52,396 bases of DNA from Candidatus Woesearchaeota archaeon (GCA_018302235.1 JAGVZW010000001.1:1-52396), one strand, 5' to 3'; shown: positions 9,078 through 17,979, numbered from the stretch's first letter. Notes: a model not told the origin generated them from the letters alone. Made by a program: numbers and translations.

Positions 9078-9724
9078 CCGCAAGATTCCAAAGACAAACT
9101 GCATTTAGATTATGGATATCAGATATAATTAATGCTCAATTTGTTAATCCAAAACAAGAGTTTACTCCATCATATATTATAACGAGAGAATTGCATGTAT
9201 CTAGAGTAAATTTTATAAGTATATGTATAGAAAAACAGATTACTGAAAATTATGGATTTATTGTTGTAGATGATTCTTCAGCACAGATTCAAATTACGGC
9301 TTGGAATGAGGATGTGAATATTTTAAAAAATATTCAATGTGAACAGATTTTAAATATAATTGGTAAAGTAAGATATTTTAATAACCAAGTGTACATATCT
9401 CCAGAGATAATTAGAGAGGTTGAGAGGGAATGGTTGAAAATAAGAATTTTGGAATTAAAAAGGCTTTATGGGGAACCAATAAAAGAAGAAAAAATTAAAC
9501 AAAAGGTTATGTTTATTGATGCAGGAGATATGTCTCCCTTATCCAAAAGAGAAATTATTCTGAAATTAATAGAGAAATTAGATGAAAAATATGGTGCAGA
9601 TATAATAGAAGTTATTAAACAATCAAAACTACAACAGCAAGATGCAGAGAATATAATAAAAGAGCTTATTAAAGAGGGAGAGATCTTCGAAATTAAATCT
9701 GGACATTTAAGAACAATAATGTAA
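9074..9724 (+). CDS. RPA-like single-stranded DNA-binding protein (OB fold plus winged helix)
   Basis: Probably binds single-stranded DNA at the replication fork. Residues about 35-125 form an OB fold (GFIVVDDSSAQIQITAW, then LNIIGKVRYFNNQVYISPE), as in the Rpa32/RPA2 family. The last 60 residues (SKREIILKLIEKLDEKYGADIIEVI and onward) form a winged helix, a domain order shared with eukaryotic RPA32. The ATG overlaps the mcm stop codon, which indicates coupled expression and supports a replication role. No zinc finger is present, unlike the larger archaeal RPA subunits. Partner subunits are not in this window. Confidence 0.82.
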   Translation: MTARFQRQTAFRLWISDIINAQFVNPKQEFTPSYIITRELHVSRVNFISICIEKQITENYGFIVVDDSSAQIQITAWNEDVNILKNIQCEQILNIIGKVRYFNNQVYISPEIIREVEREWLKIRILELKRLYGEPIKEEKIKQKVMFIDAGDMSPLSKREIILKLIEKLDEKYGADIIEVIKQSKLQQQDAENIIKELIKEGEIFEIKSGHLRTIM

Positions 9725-9878
9725 ATATTTTATAAAGTATATATAATTTATAGAAAAAAATAAATCTTATCTATCTTTAATTATTATAATTTTTTGCACA
9801 ATAATCTCTTTAATAATATTAATTTTTATTTGAGCAAATCTAGGAACATGGAAAGATTAGAATGGAAATATCATAAAT

Positions 9879-10040
9879 ATGTCAACAAGTATAAAATTAA
9901 TAGTTACTATAATCATTCTAATAATAATAACCTCTATTTGGATCGTTTATTCTAGAAAAAAAGCAATTAATCAAACAATACAAAATCCAAAAACAACTGG
10001 AGAAAAAATAATATCCACAAGTTACAAATTAGCTGGTTGA
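9879..10040 (+). CDS. Small single-helix membrane protein (53 residues)
   Basis: This gene is below the ORF-track cutoff. The ATG at 9879 opens a 53-codon frame ending in TGA at 10038-10040. The product begins MSTSIKLIVTIIILIIITSIW, a strong membrane helix or uncleaved signal anchor, followed by a basic stop-transfer stretch (YSRKK) and a polar tail. The next open frame starts 3 nt after its stop, so they may form one unit. I do not recognise a family. The 155 bp between it and the RPA-like gene is AT-rich with no other clear gene. Confidence 0.5.
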   Translation: MSTSIKLIVTIIILIIITSIWIVYSRKKAINQTIQNPKTTGEKIISTSYKLAG

Positions 10041-10043
10041 AGA

Positions 10044-10256
10044 ATGAGATTAAAAGCAATAGGGTCATTAATTACTGGAATTCTTTTATTAATTTTAGGA
10101 ATTATTTTAACAATTACCTTGAATTCACCAAAATCACTTATCCTTTCAGGAATAGGAATATTAACAATTTTATTTGCATTATTACAATTCAAACTTGCAA
10201 AAAAGTCTATCAAGGACAACTATAAGATTTATAAATTATATCTATTTCTTATTTAT
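10044..10256 (+). other. In-frame two-helix membrane segment upstream of aIF2-beta
   Basis: The frame of aIF2-beta stays open without a stop from an ATG at 10044. These 71 codons encode two plausible membrane helices (GSLITGILLLILGIILTITL and SLILSGIGILTILFALLQFKL) and then KLAKKSIKDN. Translated through, it would make a 203-residue membrane-tethered aIF2-beta. The TATA box at 10228-10237 instead suggests that aIF2-beta is expressed separately from 10257. The segment could then be the start of a small membrane protein whose stop codon was lost, or one that runs on into aIF2-beta. Both readings remain open. Confidence 0.4.
10228..10237 (+). promoter_or_regulatory. TATA box for aIF2-beta
   Basis: TTTATAAATT is centred about 25 nt before the ATG at 10257. 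This fits leaderless transcription and argues that the short form of aIF2-beta is the main product. Confidence 0.55.
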
Positions 10257-10655
10257 ATGAATTATGAAGAAATGTTAGATCAAGGCATGAAAGCATTGCC
10301 AGAGAAAATAGTAAAAACTGAAAGATTTGAAATACCAAAGGTTAAGGGCCATATACAAGGCAATAAGACAATAATAACTAATTTTTATCAGATTGTGCAA
10401 GCGTTTAGAAGAGAAGAAGAGCATTTTTTAAAGTATTTGTTAAGAGAATTAGCTACTCCTGGGAAATTAGAGGGAACACTGTTAATAATCGGGAGAAAGA
10501 TTTCGTCTACATTGATTAATCAAAAAATTAAACAATATGCACATACTTATGTTCTTTGTTTCACATGCGGTAAACCAGATACACAGATAATAGTTAAAGA
10601 AGGAAAAACATTATTGAAGTGTACAGCTTGTGGTGCACAAATACCAATAAAATGA
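10257..10655 (+). CDS. Translation initiation factor 2 subunit beta (aIF2-beta)
   Basis: Subunit of the heterotrimeric aIF2 that delivers initiator Met-tRNA to the small ribosomal subunit. From the ATG at 10257 the protein is 132 residues, close to the archaeal norm. It has the N-terminal helix that docks on the gamma subunit (MNYEEMLDQGMKALPE), the central alpha/beta domain (YLLRELATPGKLEGTLLIIGR) and a C-terminal zinc ribbon with two Cys pairs (CFTCG and CTACG). The ORF track starts at 10044, adding two membrane helices that no known aIF2-beta has; the family N-terminus and a TATA box both favour 10257. It overlaps the DUF424 gene by 4 nt. Confidence 0.93.
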   Translation: MNYEEMLDQGMKALPEKIVKTERFEIPKVKGHIQGNKTIITNFYQIVQAFRREEEHFLKYLLRELATPGKLEGTLLIIGRKISSTLINQKIKQYAHTYVLCFTCGKPDTQIIVKEGKTLLKCTACGAQIPIK

Positions 10656-10951
10656 AATTCTATGTAAAGATTCATAAATCGAAAATAAGCTGTGTTGCAG
10701 CTATTGCAGACGAGTTGATAATAGGAAAAACATTCAAAGGCGAGAATAATACAAAAATAACAGTTTCAGAATTCTTTTATAAAGGGGAGTTATACCCTGA
10801 AGATAAAGTAATAGGAATACTTAAAGAATTTTTGAATTTGAATATTATTGGAGAAAATATAGTAGGTTTAGCAAAAAGATTAAACCTTATAAATGAGAAG
10901 GATATCATTTATTTTGAAAATGCCCCACATTGTCAAATCTACTGCGTCTAA
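10652..10951 (+). CDS. DUF424 family protein
   Basis: A small archaeal protein of unknown biochemical role in the DUF424 family. The ATG at 10652 (MKFYVKIHKSKISCVAAIADELIIGKTF) matches the family start, so the 11 extra codons of the ORF track, which lie inside aIF2-beta, are dropped. It overlaps the stop of aIF2-beta by 4 nt and runs 32 nt into the next gene, giving a tight translation-linked operon. As I recall, DUF424 genes sit next to translation genes in other archaea too, which supports a role around the ribosome; that role is inference. Confidence 0.85.
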   Translation: MKFYVKIHKSKISCVAAIADELIIGKTFKGENNTKITVSEFFYKGELYPEDKVIGILKEFLNLNIIGENIVGLAKRLNLINEKDIIYFENAPHCQIYCV

Positions 10952-11243
10952 ACATTGTATGTATTATGAAGCAAAAATACAATTAAGACCATATAAACAA
11001 GCAATTTATGATTTTATATATCAACAAATTAAAAAATATCCTCAGATTTGGATTTCAAAAGAAGAAAAAGAAAAAACAGGAATAGATATATATATTTCTT
11101 CACAAAAATTTGCTCGATGTACTTTAGCTCCAAAAATAAAAAAAATTTTCAAGGCAAATGTTATAATTTCAAAACAAATTTATGGTATACATAGAGACAA
11201 ACAAAGACCTATTTATCGTGCAACTGTTTTAATTAGAACTTAA
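10920..11243 (+). CDS. Small NMD3-like protein
   Basis: It resembles the core of archaeal NMD3 (COG1499), a factor tied to large-subunit ribosome maturation. The supporting segment is YYEAKIQLRPYKQAIYDFIYQQI, followed by a beta-rich stretch ending RPIYRATVLIRT. Full archaeal NMD3 proteins are at least twice as long and begin with paired CxxC zinc knuckles. Here only one Cys remains in that region and the whole product is about 107 residues. The start at 10920 overlaps DUF424 by 32 nt; 10893 is also possible. Its place after aIF2-beta and DUF424 supports a translation role. It may instead be an unrelated small protein. Confidence 0.5.
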   Translation: MPHIVKSTASKHCMYYEAKIQLRPYKQAIYDFIYQQIKKYPQIWISKEEKEKTGIDIYISSQKFARCTLAPKIKKIFKANVIISKQIYGIHRDKQRPIYRATVLIRT

Positions 11244-11284
11244 ATTCTCACTAGAATAAATTAACCACATAGGACGATTTAAAA

Positions 11285-12667
11285 CTATTTATCGAATACA
11301 CTTCTGAAATAACTAGTATCTAATCTACTAAATCCTAAATCAATATCAACACCACTTCGCATTAATTCTCTTAAATAGTTACCAGATTCTTTATTATTCC
11401 ACCATTCATTACCATATTTTTTCTTTAAAATATTAATTAATTCAAATACCCTGACAGAAGCAATTATATAACTTGGACAATAAATGATTTCTTCTGGTAA
11501 AATATGGTGTAATAACCAATAATTCCCATTTAAATCCACACCCATATACTCTTTAATTAATTCTGAGTATCTAGAAGAAATCTCATCAAACTTAATCTTT
11601 CCCTCCCAATATTCTATTTTTACTAAAGAATTTGGAACATAAAACGCTAAAAAATACATTTCGTTTAGCTTTCTTCTCTTATCTAACAAATTAATATCTA
11701 AATTATATTTATTTAAAAAAAATTTATCAAAAAATATATTCTCAGTTAAAATTGAAAAAACCTCAGCAACAGAGTTAGGAACAAAACTTCTTTTCCACCA
11801 TAAAGGATTATCCATTACATCAAAATGTACAGCATGCCCTAATTCATGAAATACTGAAGAAAAATCATTTATTCCATTCTCTTTCTTATACATAATCCTA
11901 ACATCTTTTCCGGGATCAATACCAAAACAACAAGCTGTAGCAGTCTTATTCCTTCTATTTTTATTATCAATCTTTATTTTTTTCAAATCAAAACCCATTT
12001 TTTTAAAAACTTGAGTACATTCTTTAACTGGATCATTTTTTATATTGAAATCATCAAACAAAACATTCCTAACATAATACAAATCATCATAATATTCAAA
12101 TGGCTTATTGAATTTTTCCTGCATAAATTTCTCTATTTCCTTATTAAATTGCTTTTTAACATTTAATTCATTTATAATTCTCTTTAAATTATTTTTACTT
12201 AAAAAATTCTGTTCACAATAAGAATCAACTACATTTAGATTATATTTATCATATTCTCTAACTACTATATCTGTTCTTTTTTTTACATTAGCTTTTAATT
12301 TTACAGATTTCTTTAAAAAATCATCAAAAACATCTTTTCTTAATTTAGGATCTTTAGAATTACTAGCAAACTGCCTCCAACTGCTCCAATTACAATATTT
12401 ATTCTTAATTACCTTATTCCTATTCTTATAAAACTCAATGTTTAATTCTCCTAATTTATCACTTAAGCTCAAATCTAAACAATTCAAAAATAAACTTCTA
12501 TCTACTTTATTTTTTAAAACCTCTTGGCTTAGACCAGTTAAATTCTTATCTAATTTTTTAATTAATTTTTCATCATACTTTAAACCAGCATTCATTTTAT
12601 ATTCTTGAATACCCCTCTTGACCATCACATTTCTTAATTCTTTATCCCATTTTTTTTCATTAAACAT
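11285..12667 (-). CDS. M3-family zinc oligopeptidase
   Basis: A cytoplasmic metallopeptidase that probably degrades short peptides. The zinc-binding motif HELGHAVH lies near residue 270 in the context SSVFHELGHAVHFD, and the third ligand is likely the Glu of SVAEVFSILTE, about 28 residues later. This is the arrangement of thimet oligopeptidase and oligoendopeptidase F. The helical N-terminal region and C-terminal lobe fit the clam-shaped M3 fold. At 460 residues it is smaller than the usual 560-700. There is no signal peptide. It converges on the NMD3-like gene and has its own upstream gap of 157 bp. A peptidase could supply amino acids from imported peptides in a host-dependent organism (inference). 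Confidence 0.85.
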   Translation of the reverse strand: MFNEKKWDKELRNVMVKRGIQEYKMNAGLKYDEKLIKKLDKNLTGLSQEVLKNKVDRSLFLNCLDLSLSDKLGELNIEFYKNRNKVIKNKYCNWSSWRQFASNSKDPKLRKDVFDDFLKKSVKLKANVKKRTDIVVREYDKYNLNVVDSYCEQNFLSKNNLKRIINELNVKKQFNKEIEKFMQEKFNKPFEYYDDLYYVRNVLFDDFNIKNDPVKECTQVFKKMGFDLKKIKIDNKNRRNKTATACCFGIDPGKDVRIMYKKENGINDFSSVFHELGHAVHFDVMDNPLWWKRSFVPNSVAEVFSILTENIFFDKFFLNKYNLDINLLDKRRKLNEMYFLAFYVPNSLVKIEYWEGKIKFDEISSRYSELIKEYMGVDLNGNYWLLHHILPEEIIYCPSYIIASVRVFELINILKKKYGNEWWNNKESGNYLRELMRSGVDIDLGFSRLDTSYFRSVFDK

Positions 12668-12824
12668 AAACTAAGAATTTATTAATTATTAATAAAATTA
12701 ATCATAAATCCGTGTGGTCCACAATTTATTTCCCACATTAATTGGTTTGCCGATGTCGTAAACTAATTATAGTTATATTTTCCAGTAAAGAATTCTTTTT
12801 AAAGGATTAAAAGACCTAAAAAAT

Positions 12825-13106
12825 ATGCTTAGAAAATATTATCTTACTGCTATCTTACTTGCAAGCTGTACCAATGTACCAGAAAAACCACGAGAAATAG
12901 AATTAATTCTATCAGAAAAACCAATAAGAGAATATCCATCTAGATTCGGTATAAAAAACGGCGAAAAAATTGATGTGTGGATAAAAGATGAAAAAAACCC
13001 CGCTGGAAATGTATATCTTAGTCCAGAAGAATTATCTAGAAGAATAACAGAATTTGAAAAAAAAAGGACAGCTGAAGATTATAAATTGTTAAAAAGAAAT
13101 AATTAA
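12825..13106 (+). CDS. Small putative lipoprotein
   Basis: A 93-residue protein. It begins MLRKYYLTAILLASCTNVPEK: two basic residues, a short hydrophobic stretch and LASC, which fits a lipobox with the Cys as the lipid-attachment site. The rest is charged and soluble, without a recognised domain (EELSRRITEFEKKRTAEDY). A TATA-like TTTTTAAAGG lies about 25-30 nt before the ATG. It overlaps the convergent secreted-protein gene by 4 nt. Function is unknown; attachment to the outside of the membrane is inference. Confidence 0.6.
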   Translation: MLRKYYLTAILLASCTNVPEKPREIELILSEKPIREYPSRFGIKNGEKIDVWIKDEKNPAGNVYLSPEELSRRITEFEKKRTAEDYKLLKRNN

Positions 13107-13975
13107 AAAAAATCTTGTTTTATTGCTTTAAGTGTTTTCTCTAAAAATGACTTGGAAATCAAAGCATGCATATTAGCATCCTCAAACATATTATTAGCCC
13201 TAGCAATCACTACCAAACCATCTTCTCTATCTCCATTAGCGACCATAGTAACCCCATCAGTATATAGTTCTCTACCATCAACGTATAATTCCTCAGCATC
13301 AACTCTATGTTCTACAAAATCATCATAGTCATTAATTATATCACTAGCAATCTCTTCTTCTTCTTCTTTCTCACCTATAAATCTCCCTAATATTCTCTGA
13401 AGTTTATCTAAATCCTGCGCAAGTATTACTCTAGAACTAAATTTCTTTTCTACAACAACAGAGTCCATAACAACCTCTCCATCCTTGCTTATTTTTTCCC
13501 CAATCTTAGAAGCTAATCTAACATTTTCTACATCTTCAACCTTTTCTCCGTAAAGACCATATCTATCACTCATTACAGCAAAATTATCTGCCATAAACTG
13601 AGCCCGCTCATCATAGCTTACTAAATCCTCTGCTGCTAATGCAACATCCATATATTCCTCAGAATAACCATTCGCTGTTGATTTTAATTGTCTAGGTAAT
13701 TTTTTGTTCAAAGATTCAATATATTTTTCACATTGTCTACTTTCACTGCCTATACATCTTTTAGCCTTTTTTCCTTCTTTTCTAAAAAAATCTTCATGTT
13801 TTTTATCATATGCAAGAAGACTCTGATATTCCTCTCCAAATTCATTTTTAGCATGTTTTGCATCAGCTAAACCCTCAGCAACAGTTGATACTTCAACACT
13901 ATTATGTGCACTTACAATTGGTACTACACCTAATAACAACATACCCAATAATACGATACTTAATATTCTTTTCAT
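13103..13975 (-). CDS. Secreted hypothetical protein
   Basis: An exported protein of unknown function. The ATG at 13975 is chosen over the ORF-track GTG at 13981 because a strong Shine-Dalgarno GGAGGAG sits 7-8 nt upstream of it. The product begins MKRILSIVLLGMLLLGVVPIVSA, a clear cleavable signal peptide, and the mature part is acidic and largely helical. No membrane anchor follows. Two Cys (CIGSESRQCEKY) could form a disulphide outside the cell. There is no recognised domain. The strong SD suggests a well-expressed envelope protein. Confidence 0.72.
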   Translation of the reverse strand: MKRILSIVLLGMLLLGVVPIVSAHNSVEVSTVAEGLADAKHAKNEFGEEYQSLLAYDKKHEDFFRKEGKKAKRCIGSESRQCEKYIESLNKKLPRQLKSTANGYSEEYMDVALAAEDLVSYDERAQFMADNFAVMSDRYGLYGEKVEDVENVRLASKIGEKISKDGEVVMDSVVVEKKFSSRVILAQDLDKLQRILGRFIGEKEEEEEIASDIINDYDDFVEHRVDAEELYVDGRELYTDGVTMVANGDREDGLVVIARANNMFEDANMHALISKSFLEKTLKAIKQDFF

Positions 13976-14059
13976 ATTCACTCCTCCGTAATTACATAGA
14001 ACTCTTTTTTTATTTTACAACTTAAAAAAATTTATAAGCTTAGCGATTGCATATAATAA

Positions 14060-15172
14060 CTATTCCAAAACATATCTTAAAATAGCTACTATTCCACCCA
14101 ATGCCTTTATCTGCATACCATGTTCATTATCCACAGAAATAAGATGAAATTCAGCATTACTTTTATCAGCTAAATCCTCCATCTCATCAGCAATACCCTC
14201 ATCAAAATCCTCTGAAATTAACAATTTTTCTACAGCACCCCATTCCAATGCCTTTTTAACATCATTAAGGCCATAAATTGCCTTACCATCATTTTTAGCC
14301 AATAAATCAAAAAATTCAGATGTAATCTCTTTTTCTTTAATCATATCAGCTTCAGCTAAAACATCCCTGCTCTTTTCAACTAACTCTCTCAATCCAAACT
14401 CACCTGTATAACTCAAATCCTTTATTGTCAAAACCCTCTTCTTTATCTCATTATTTACCAAACTATCATTAATAAAATGCTCTTTAGTCATTCCAGGTCC
14501 TCCTATTAAAACACCCATTAAGTCCTTATTATTCAAAAATTCCTCATTTACCACAGCAGCTATTCTTTTATAGAACTCATGCGCTGCCTCTTCTCTTAAT
14601 CTTGCAAAACGTGTTTGAGATTGGCCCCCTGTCTTAAATTTTCCAGGAACATTTGAAGTCATCTCCTTTAAAACAATAATCTTAGTACCTTTTAGTAAAC
14701 CAACACATCCATCTCTATTATCCATAACAATCAAACCATAGACCTCTTCATGCTCAATCATAAGCTCTAATTCATCCAAAACAAAAACATGATCACATCT
14801 ATATAATCTCATATTTAACGGTAATGGGGGTTCAATACTCCAAACCTGAACATCGCTCTTTCCCTCCTGTCCAGAAATATTACCAGAAAAAACAACTAAC
14901 CCATTCTGCGGGGTTTGTTTAAACAACCTAAGATGTCTAATCATTCTTTCCAAAGCATCAATAACATTCTTCCTGTTATTCTTATCCTTAATATTATTAG
15001 CAGTTCCTTGCTCCTGAATTAAATGCGCAATAATTTTATTTAAATCATAATCTGCTGGGACATAAACACTAACCAATTCAGTATGTCTCCCCCTATATTT
15101 TTTTAAACTATTAATAAACTTTCTTAGTTTATGCCTTTTTTCTCTATCTATTTTTTGTAAATCATAACTCAT
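14060..15172 (-). CDS. prf1: Peptide chain release factor aRF1
   Basis: Recognises all three stop codons and triggers peptide release. The 370-residue protein has the eRF1/aRF1 domain order. Domain 1 carries the stop-decoding motifs, with NIKD in place of the usual NIKS (NNIKDKNNRKN) and an intact YRCDHVF motif. Domain 2 carries the catalytic GGQ (KTGGQSQTRFARLREEA). Domain 3 binds aRF3/ABCE1-type partners. Length is normal for archaea (about 370-420). It overlaps valS by 4 nt (ATGA) and so is coupled to it. All three stop codons are used by genes in this window, so the NIKD change does not imply stop-codon reassignment. Confidence 0.95.
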   Translation of the reverse strand: MSYDLQKIDREKRHKLRKFINSLKKYRGRHTELVSVYVPADYDLNKIIAHLIQEQGTANNIKDKNNRKNVIDALERMIRHLRLFKQTPQNGLVVFSGNISGQEGKSDVQVWSIEPPLPLNMRLYRCDHVFVLDELELMIEHEEVYGLIVMDNRDGCVGLLKGTKIIVLKEMTSNVPGKFKTGGQSQTRFARLREEAAHEFYKRIAAVVNEEFLNNKDLMGVLIGGPGMTKEHFINDSLVNNEIKKRVLTIKDLSYTGEFGLRELVEKSRDVLAEADMIKEKEITSEFFDLLAKNDGKAIYGLNDVKKALEWGAVEKLLISEDFDEGIADEMEDLADKSNAEFHLISVDNEHGMQIKALGGIVAILRYVLE

Positions 15173-17547
15173 ATCTTCACCAACATATGATCTCCATAAA
15201 CCACCCTTTTAATATTATGCATTTCTACTAAATCCCTTTCTAAATCCATCATAGATTCATACATAACAACCTCGCTAACAGGATCCTTCAAACTTAAACC
15301 ATTATCTCTTTTAGATTTCCAGATTAAACCATTCAAATCCTCAATATCCTTGGTTTGAAAAACAACAGTTTCAAGCCCTTCATATTTAGGAAAAGGCACG
15401 AAATGAATATCCTTTTTATACAATTCAAAATAAATCTTATATGTTATTATAGGTATTATTGGTGCAAAACATTCCAATAATCTTTTTAACACAACATATA
15501 ATGTATACCCTGCACCATCTCTTTCTTCCCTAGTAAATCTTCCATCCGTATTATATACCCTTTTCTTAACCAGCTCAATATAATGCGAAGCAAATGTTTC
15601 CCATAAAAAATGTTTTAATTTAATCACAGAATTATGAAAATCATAAGAATCATAATGTTCTCCACTTTCCTTCACTAAATTATTTATTTCAGATAATATC
15701 CATTTATCAGCAGCAAGTAATCTTTTCCTTTTTTCATTAAACTCAAACATACATACAAACTTAGCAACATTCCACAGCTTAGTTATAGATTTAGCAGCCC
15801 CTTCTATTCTCTCAAAACTGCACCTAAAATCAATCTGCGTTAAATTACCCTCTATTGCACACCATAATCTCAAAGCTTCTGCACCATATTTATCCAAAAC
15901 AATCTTAGGATCAATAACATTACCCACACTTTTACTCATCTTATGACCAGCATCATCAAGAATATGTTGATGAATCCAAACATCTTTAAAAACTAACTTT
16001 CCAGTTAACAAATAATCCTTTAATATAGTATAGTATAACCAAGTTCTAACAATCTCCTTACCTTGTGGCCTTAAAGAACAAGGAAATGCCCTTTTAAAAA
16101 AACTCTGATCCCTTTCATAACCCAATATATACAGGGGTGAAATAGAAGAATCAAACCAAGTATCAAATACCCTCTCCTCTCCCCTAAACCTATTTGAACC
16201 ACATTTACACCCCTTAATTAATGGTTTCTCCTTCCACGGTTTATAATATCTCCCTTTTTTAGGTACAATTGCCAATCCACATTCATCACAATACCACAAA
16301 GGAATCTCAGTTGCATAGTATCTTCTCCTAGAAATTGGCCAATCTATATTCACAGAATTTATCCAATCAAGTAATATCTGCCTACTGGATTCATCATAAA
16401 AATTAATCCTCTTTTGTAATTTTAAAATATCTTTTTTAAACTCGACTTGCTTAACATAAAACTCTGGCATAGCTATAAATTCAATTTGATCCCTGCTTCT
16501 TTCACAAATAGGAACACTGTGTATAAATTTTTCTTGTCTTTCTAATAATCCATGTTCTTCTATTAGTTCAACTATTTTTTGCCTTGCCTCTTTTGTTTTT
16601 AATCCCTTTAATACCCCAGCATTATCATTCATCCTTCCATCTATGTCAATAGCCATTTTAGGTTCAATATTCATCTCTCTTAGAAATCTAACCGCATCTT
16701 GATCCCCAGCACTTCTGCTCATAAAAACTAGACCTGTACCAAAGTTAGGATCAGCAGAAGTGTGTTCAATTATAGGAACTTCTATATTAAAAATCGGTGT
16801 AATCGCACTCTTCCCCTTTAGATGTTTATACCTTTTATCTTTAGGATTATAAATTATCAAAGCAGCAGTACAAAGTAATTCCGGTCTTGTTGTAGCAATT
16901 ATAGCATATTCATCAGTTTCTTTGATTTTAAATCTTACAAGATTAAGACTTGTTTCTACATCACTCCTTAAAATCTCAGAATCTGCTAATGTAGTTCTAC
17001 ATCCAGGACACCAATTATTTATTCTATTATCTTCATATATTAACCCTTTTTTCCACATATCAATAAAAGTTGCTTGTGTTAATGTCCTATAATCATCAGA
17101 ATCAGTTAAATATACATCTCCAACATCTGTTCCAGTTTCCCATGAATTAAAACAAATACCACATCTGAAAAATGTCTCAATCGATACTGAACTTGCTTCT
17201 TCTAAAATCTTTTTACACATCTCAATAAAGTCTTCTCTTTTTAGCTGATGTGCCTTAACATTAAACTTTTTTTCAGCTGCCATTTCTATTGGCAAACCAT
17301 TTCTATCTATACCTAATGGAAACAAAACTTCATAACCATTCATCCGTTTATACCTTGCTATCATATCCATAATAACATAAGTGCAAGCATGTCCCATATG
17401 AACTGGAGTATTTACATAAGGCGGCGGAGTATCTATAGAATAAATCTTTTTTTTAGTCTTAAGATGAAAAACATATTTTTGTTCTTCCTTCCATCTTTTA
17501 ATTATCTCATTCTCATTCTCTTTACTCCATTTCTTCTCCTCAAGCAT
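15169..17547 (-). CDS. valS: Valyl-tRNA synthetase
   Basis: Charges tRNA-Val. It is a class Ia synthetase of about 792 residues, in the archaeal size range. Motifs include the HIGH-type HMGH (NTPVHMGHACTY), the ValRS pattern DRNGLPIEMAAEK, the editing-domain ATTRPELL, KMSKS (GHKMSKSVGN) and Cys pairs for zinc in the CP1 region (CPGC; CDEC; CKCG). Archaeal ValRS hallmarks such as RPQGKEIVRTW are present. The ATG at 17547 is used; the ORF-track start three bases earlier is a TTG. It is the first gene of a two-gene unit with aRF1. A tRNA-Val gene is present at 27185. Confidence 0.95.
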   Translation of the reverse strand: MLEEKKWSKENENEIIKRWKEEQKYVFHLKTKKKIYSIDTPPPYVNTPVHMGHACTYVIMDMIARYKRMNGYEVLFPLGIDRNGLPIEMAAEKKFNVKAHQLKREDFIEMCKKILEEASSVSIETFFRCGICFNSWETGTDVGDVYLTDSDDYRTLTQATFIDMWKKGLIYEDNRINNWCPGCRTTLADSEILRSDVETSLNLVRFKIKETDEYAIIATTRPELLCTAALIIYNPKDKRYKHLKGKSAITPIFNIEVPIIEHTSADPNFGTGLVFMSRSAGDQDAVRFLREMNIEPKMAIDIDGRMNDNAGVLKGLKTKEARQKIVELIEEHGLLERQEKFIHSVPICERSRDQIEFIAMPEFYVKQVEFKKDILKLQKRINFYDESSRQILLDWINSVNIDWPISRRRYYATEIPLWYCDECGLAIVPKKGRYYKPWKEKPLIKGCKCGSNRFRGEERVFDTWFDSSISPLYILGYERDQSFFKRAFPCSLRPQGKEIVRTWLYYTILKDYLLTGKLVFKDVWIHQHILDDAGHKMSKSVGNVIDPKIVLDKYGAEALRLWCAIEGNLTQIDFRCSFERIEGAAKSITKLWNVAKFVCMFEFNEKRKRLLAADKWILSEINNLVKESGEHYDSYDFHNSVIKLKHFLWETFASHYIELVKKRVYNTDGRFTREERDGAGYTLYVVLKRLLECFAPIIPIITYKIYFELYKKDIHFVPFPKYEGLETVVFQTKDIEDLNGLIWKSKRDNGLSLKDPVSEVVMYESMMDLERDLVEMHNIKRVVYGDHMLVKI

Positions 17548-17703
17548 CAAGCTTCAAAAAATTAAAAACTATATAAAATTAACTTATAGCAAATATCAAT
17601 TAAATATAATTAAAATCTTTACATATTACAAACACTAAGATTTCTTAAAACCAAAAATTAAAAAATTAATAGTTTTTATAAATATTTTCAAATTATTAAC
17701 CAT

Positions 17704-17979
17704 ATGAAAAACCAAGATATAAAAAAAGAAGCGCTTTCTCAAATGAATAGCTTATTCAAAGAAACAAATAATAACACAGAAAAAAGATATCTTGAATTAA
17801 TACAAAAAATATCAAAAAAAACCAACACACATATACCAAAAGAGATTAAACGAAAATTCTGCAAACATTGTTTAACAATCTACACATCAACAAATTCCAC
17901 CAGAAGAATAAAAAATAATAAAATAATAATAACATGCAAAAAATGTAACTCAATAAAAAGAATAATTACCAAAAAGTAG
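17704..17979 (+). CDS. rnp4: RNase P protein component 4 (Rpp21/Rpr2)
   Basis: Protein subunit of RNase P, which removes the 5' leader of precursor tRNAs. The 91-residue protein has a helical N-terminal half and a zinc ribbon formed by CKHC and CKKC, separated by a basic stretch. This order and size match archaeal Rnp4. The highly basic surface fits RNA binding. A TATA-like TTTTATAAAT lies about 25-30 nt upstream of the ATG. The RNase P RNA gene is not in the window. Confidence 0.88.
   Translation: MKNQDIKKEALSQMNSLFKETNNNTEKRYLELIQKISKKTNTHIPKEIKRKFCKHCLTIYTSTNSTRRIKNNKIIITCKKCNSIKRIITKK

Noticed and set aside
9848-9955. 35-codon plus-strand frame from the ATG at 9848
   Set aside because: Overlaps the better-supported single-helix gene in another frame; the sequence is Asn/Tyr-rich shadow-like.
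10037-10225. 62-aa plus-strand ORF overlapping the membrane segment
   Set aside because: Different frame from the two-helix segment; Asn/Ile-rich composition typical of an out-of-frame shadow.
12713-12723. Inverted repeat TGTGG-T-CCACA in the gap between the M3 peptidase and the lipoprotein gene
   Set aside because: Could be an operator, but a single 5-bp arm repeat is expected by chance over this window and has no second copy.
14060-15172. Stop-codon reassignment linked to the NIKD change in aRF1
   Set aside because: TAA, TAG and TGA all terminate well-defined genes in the window, and none is seen in frame within a conserved gene.
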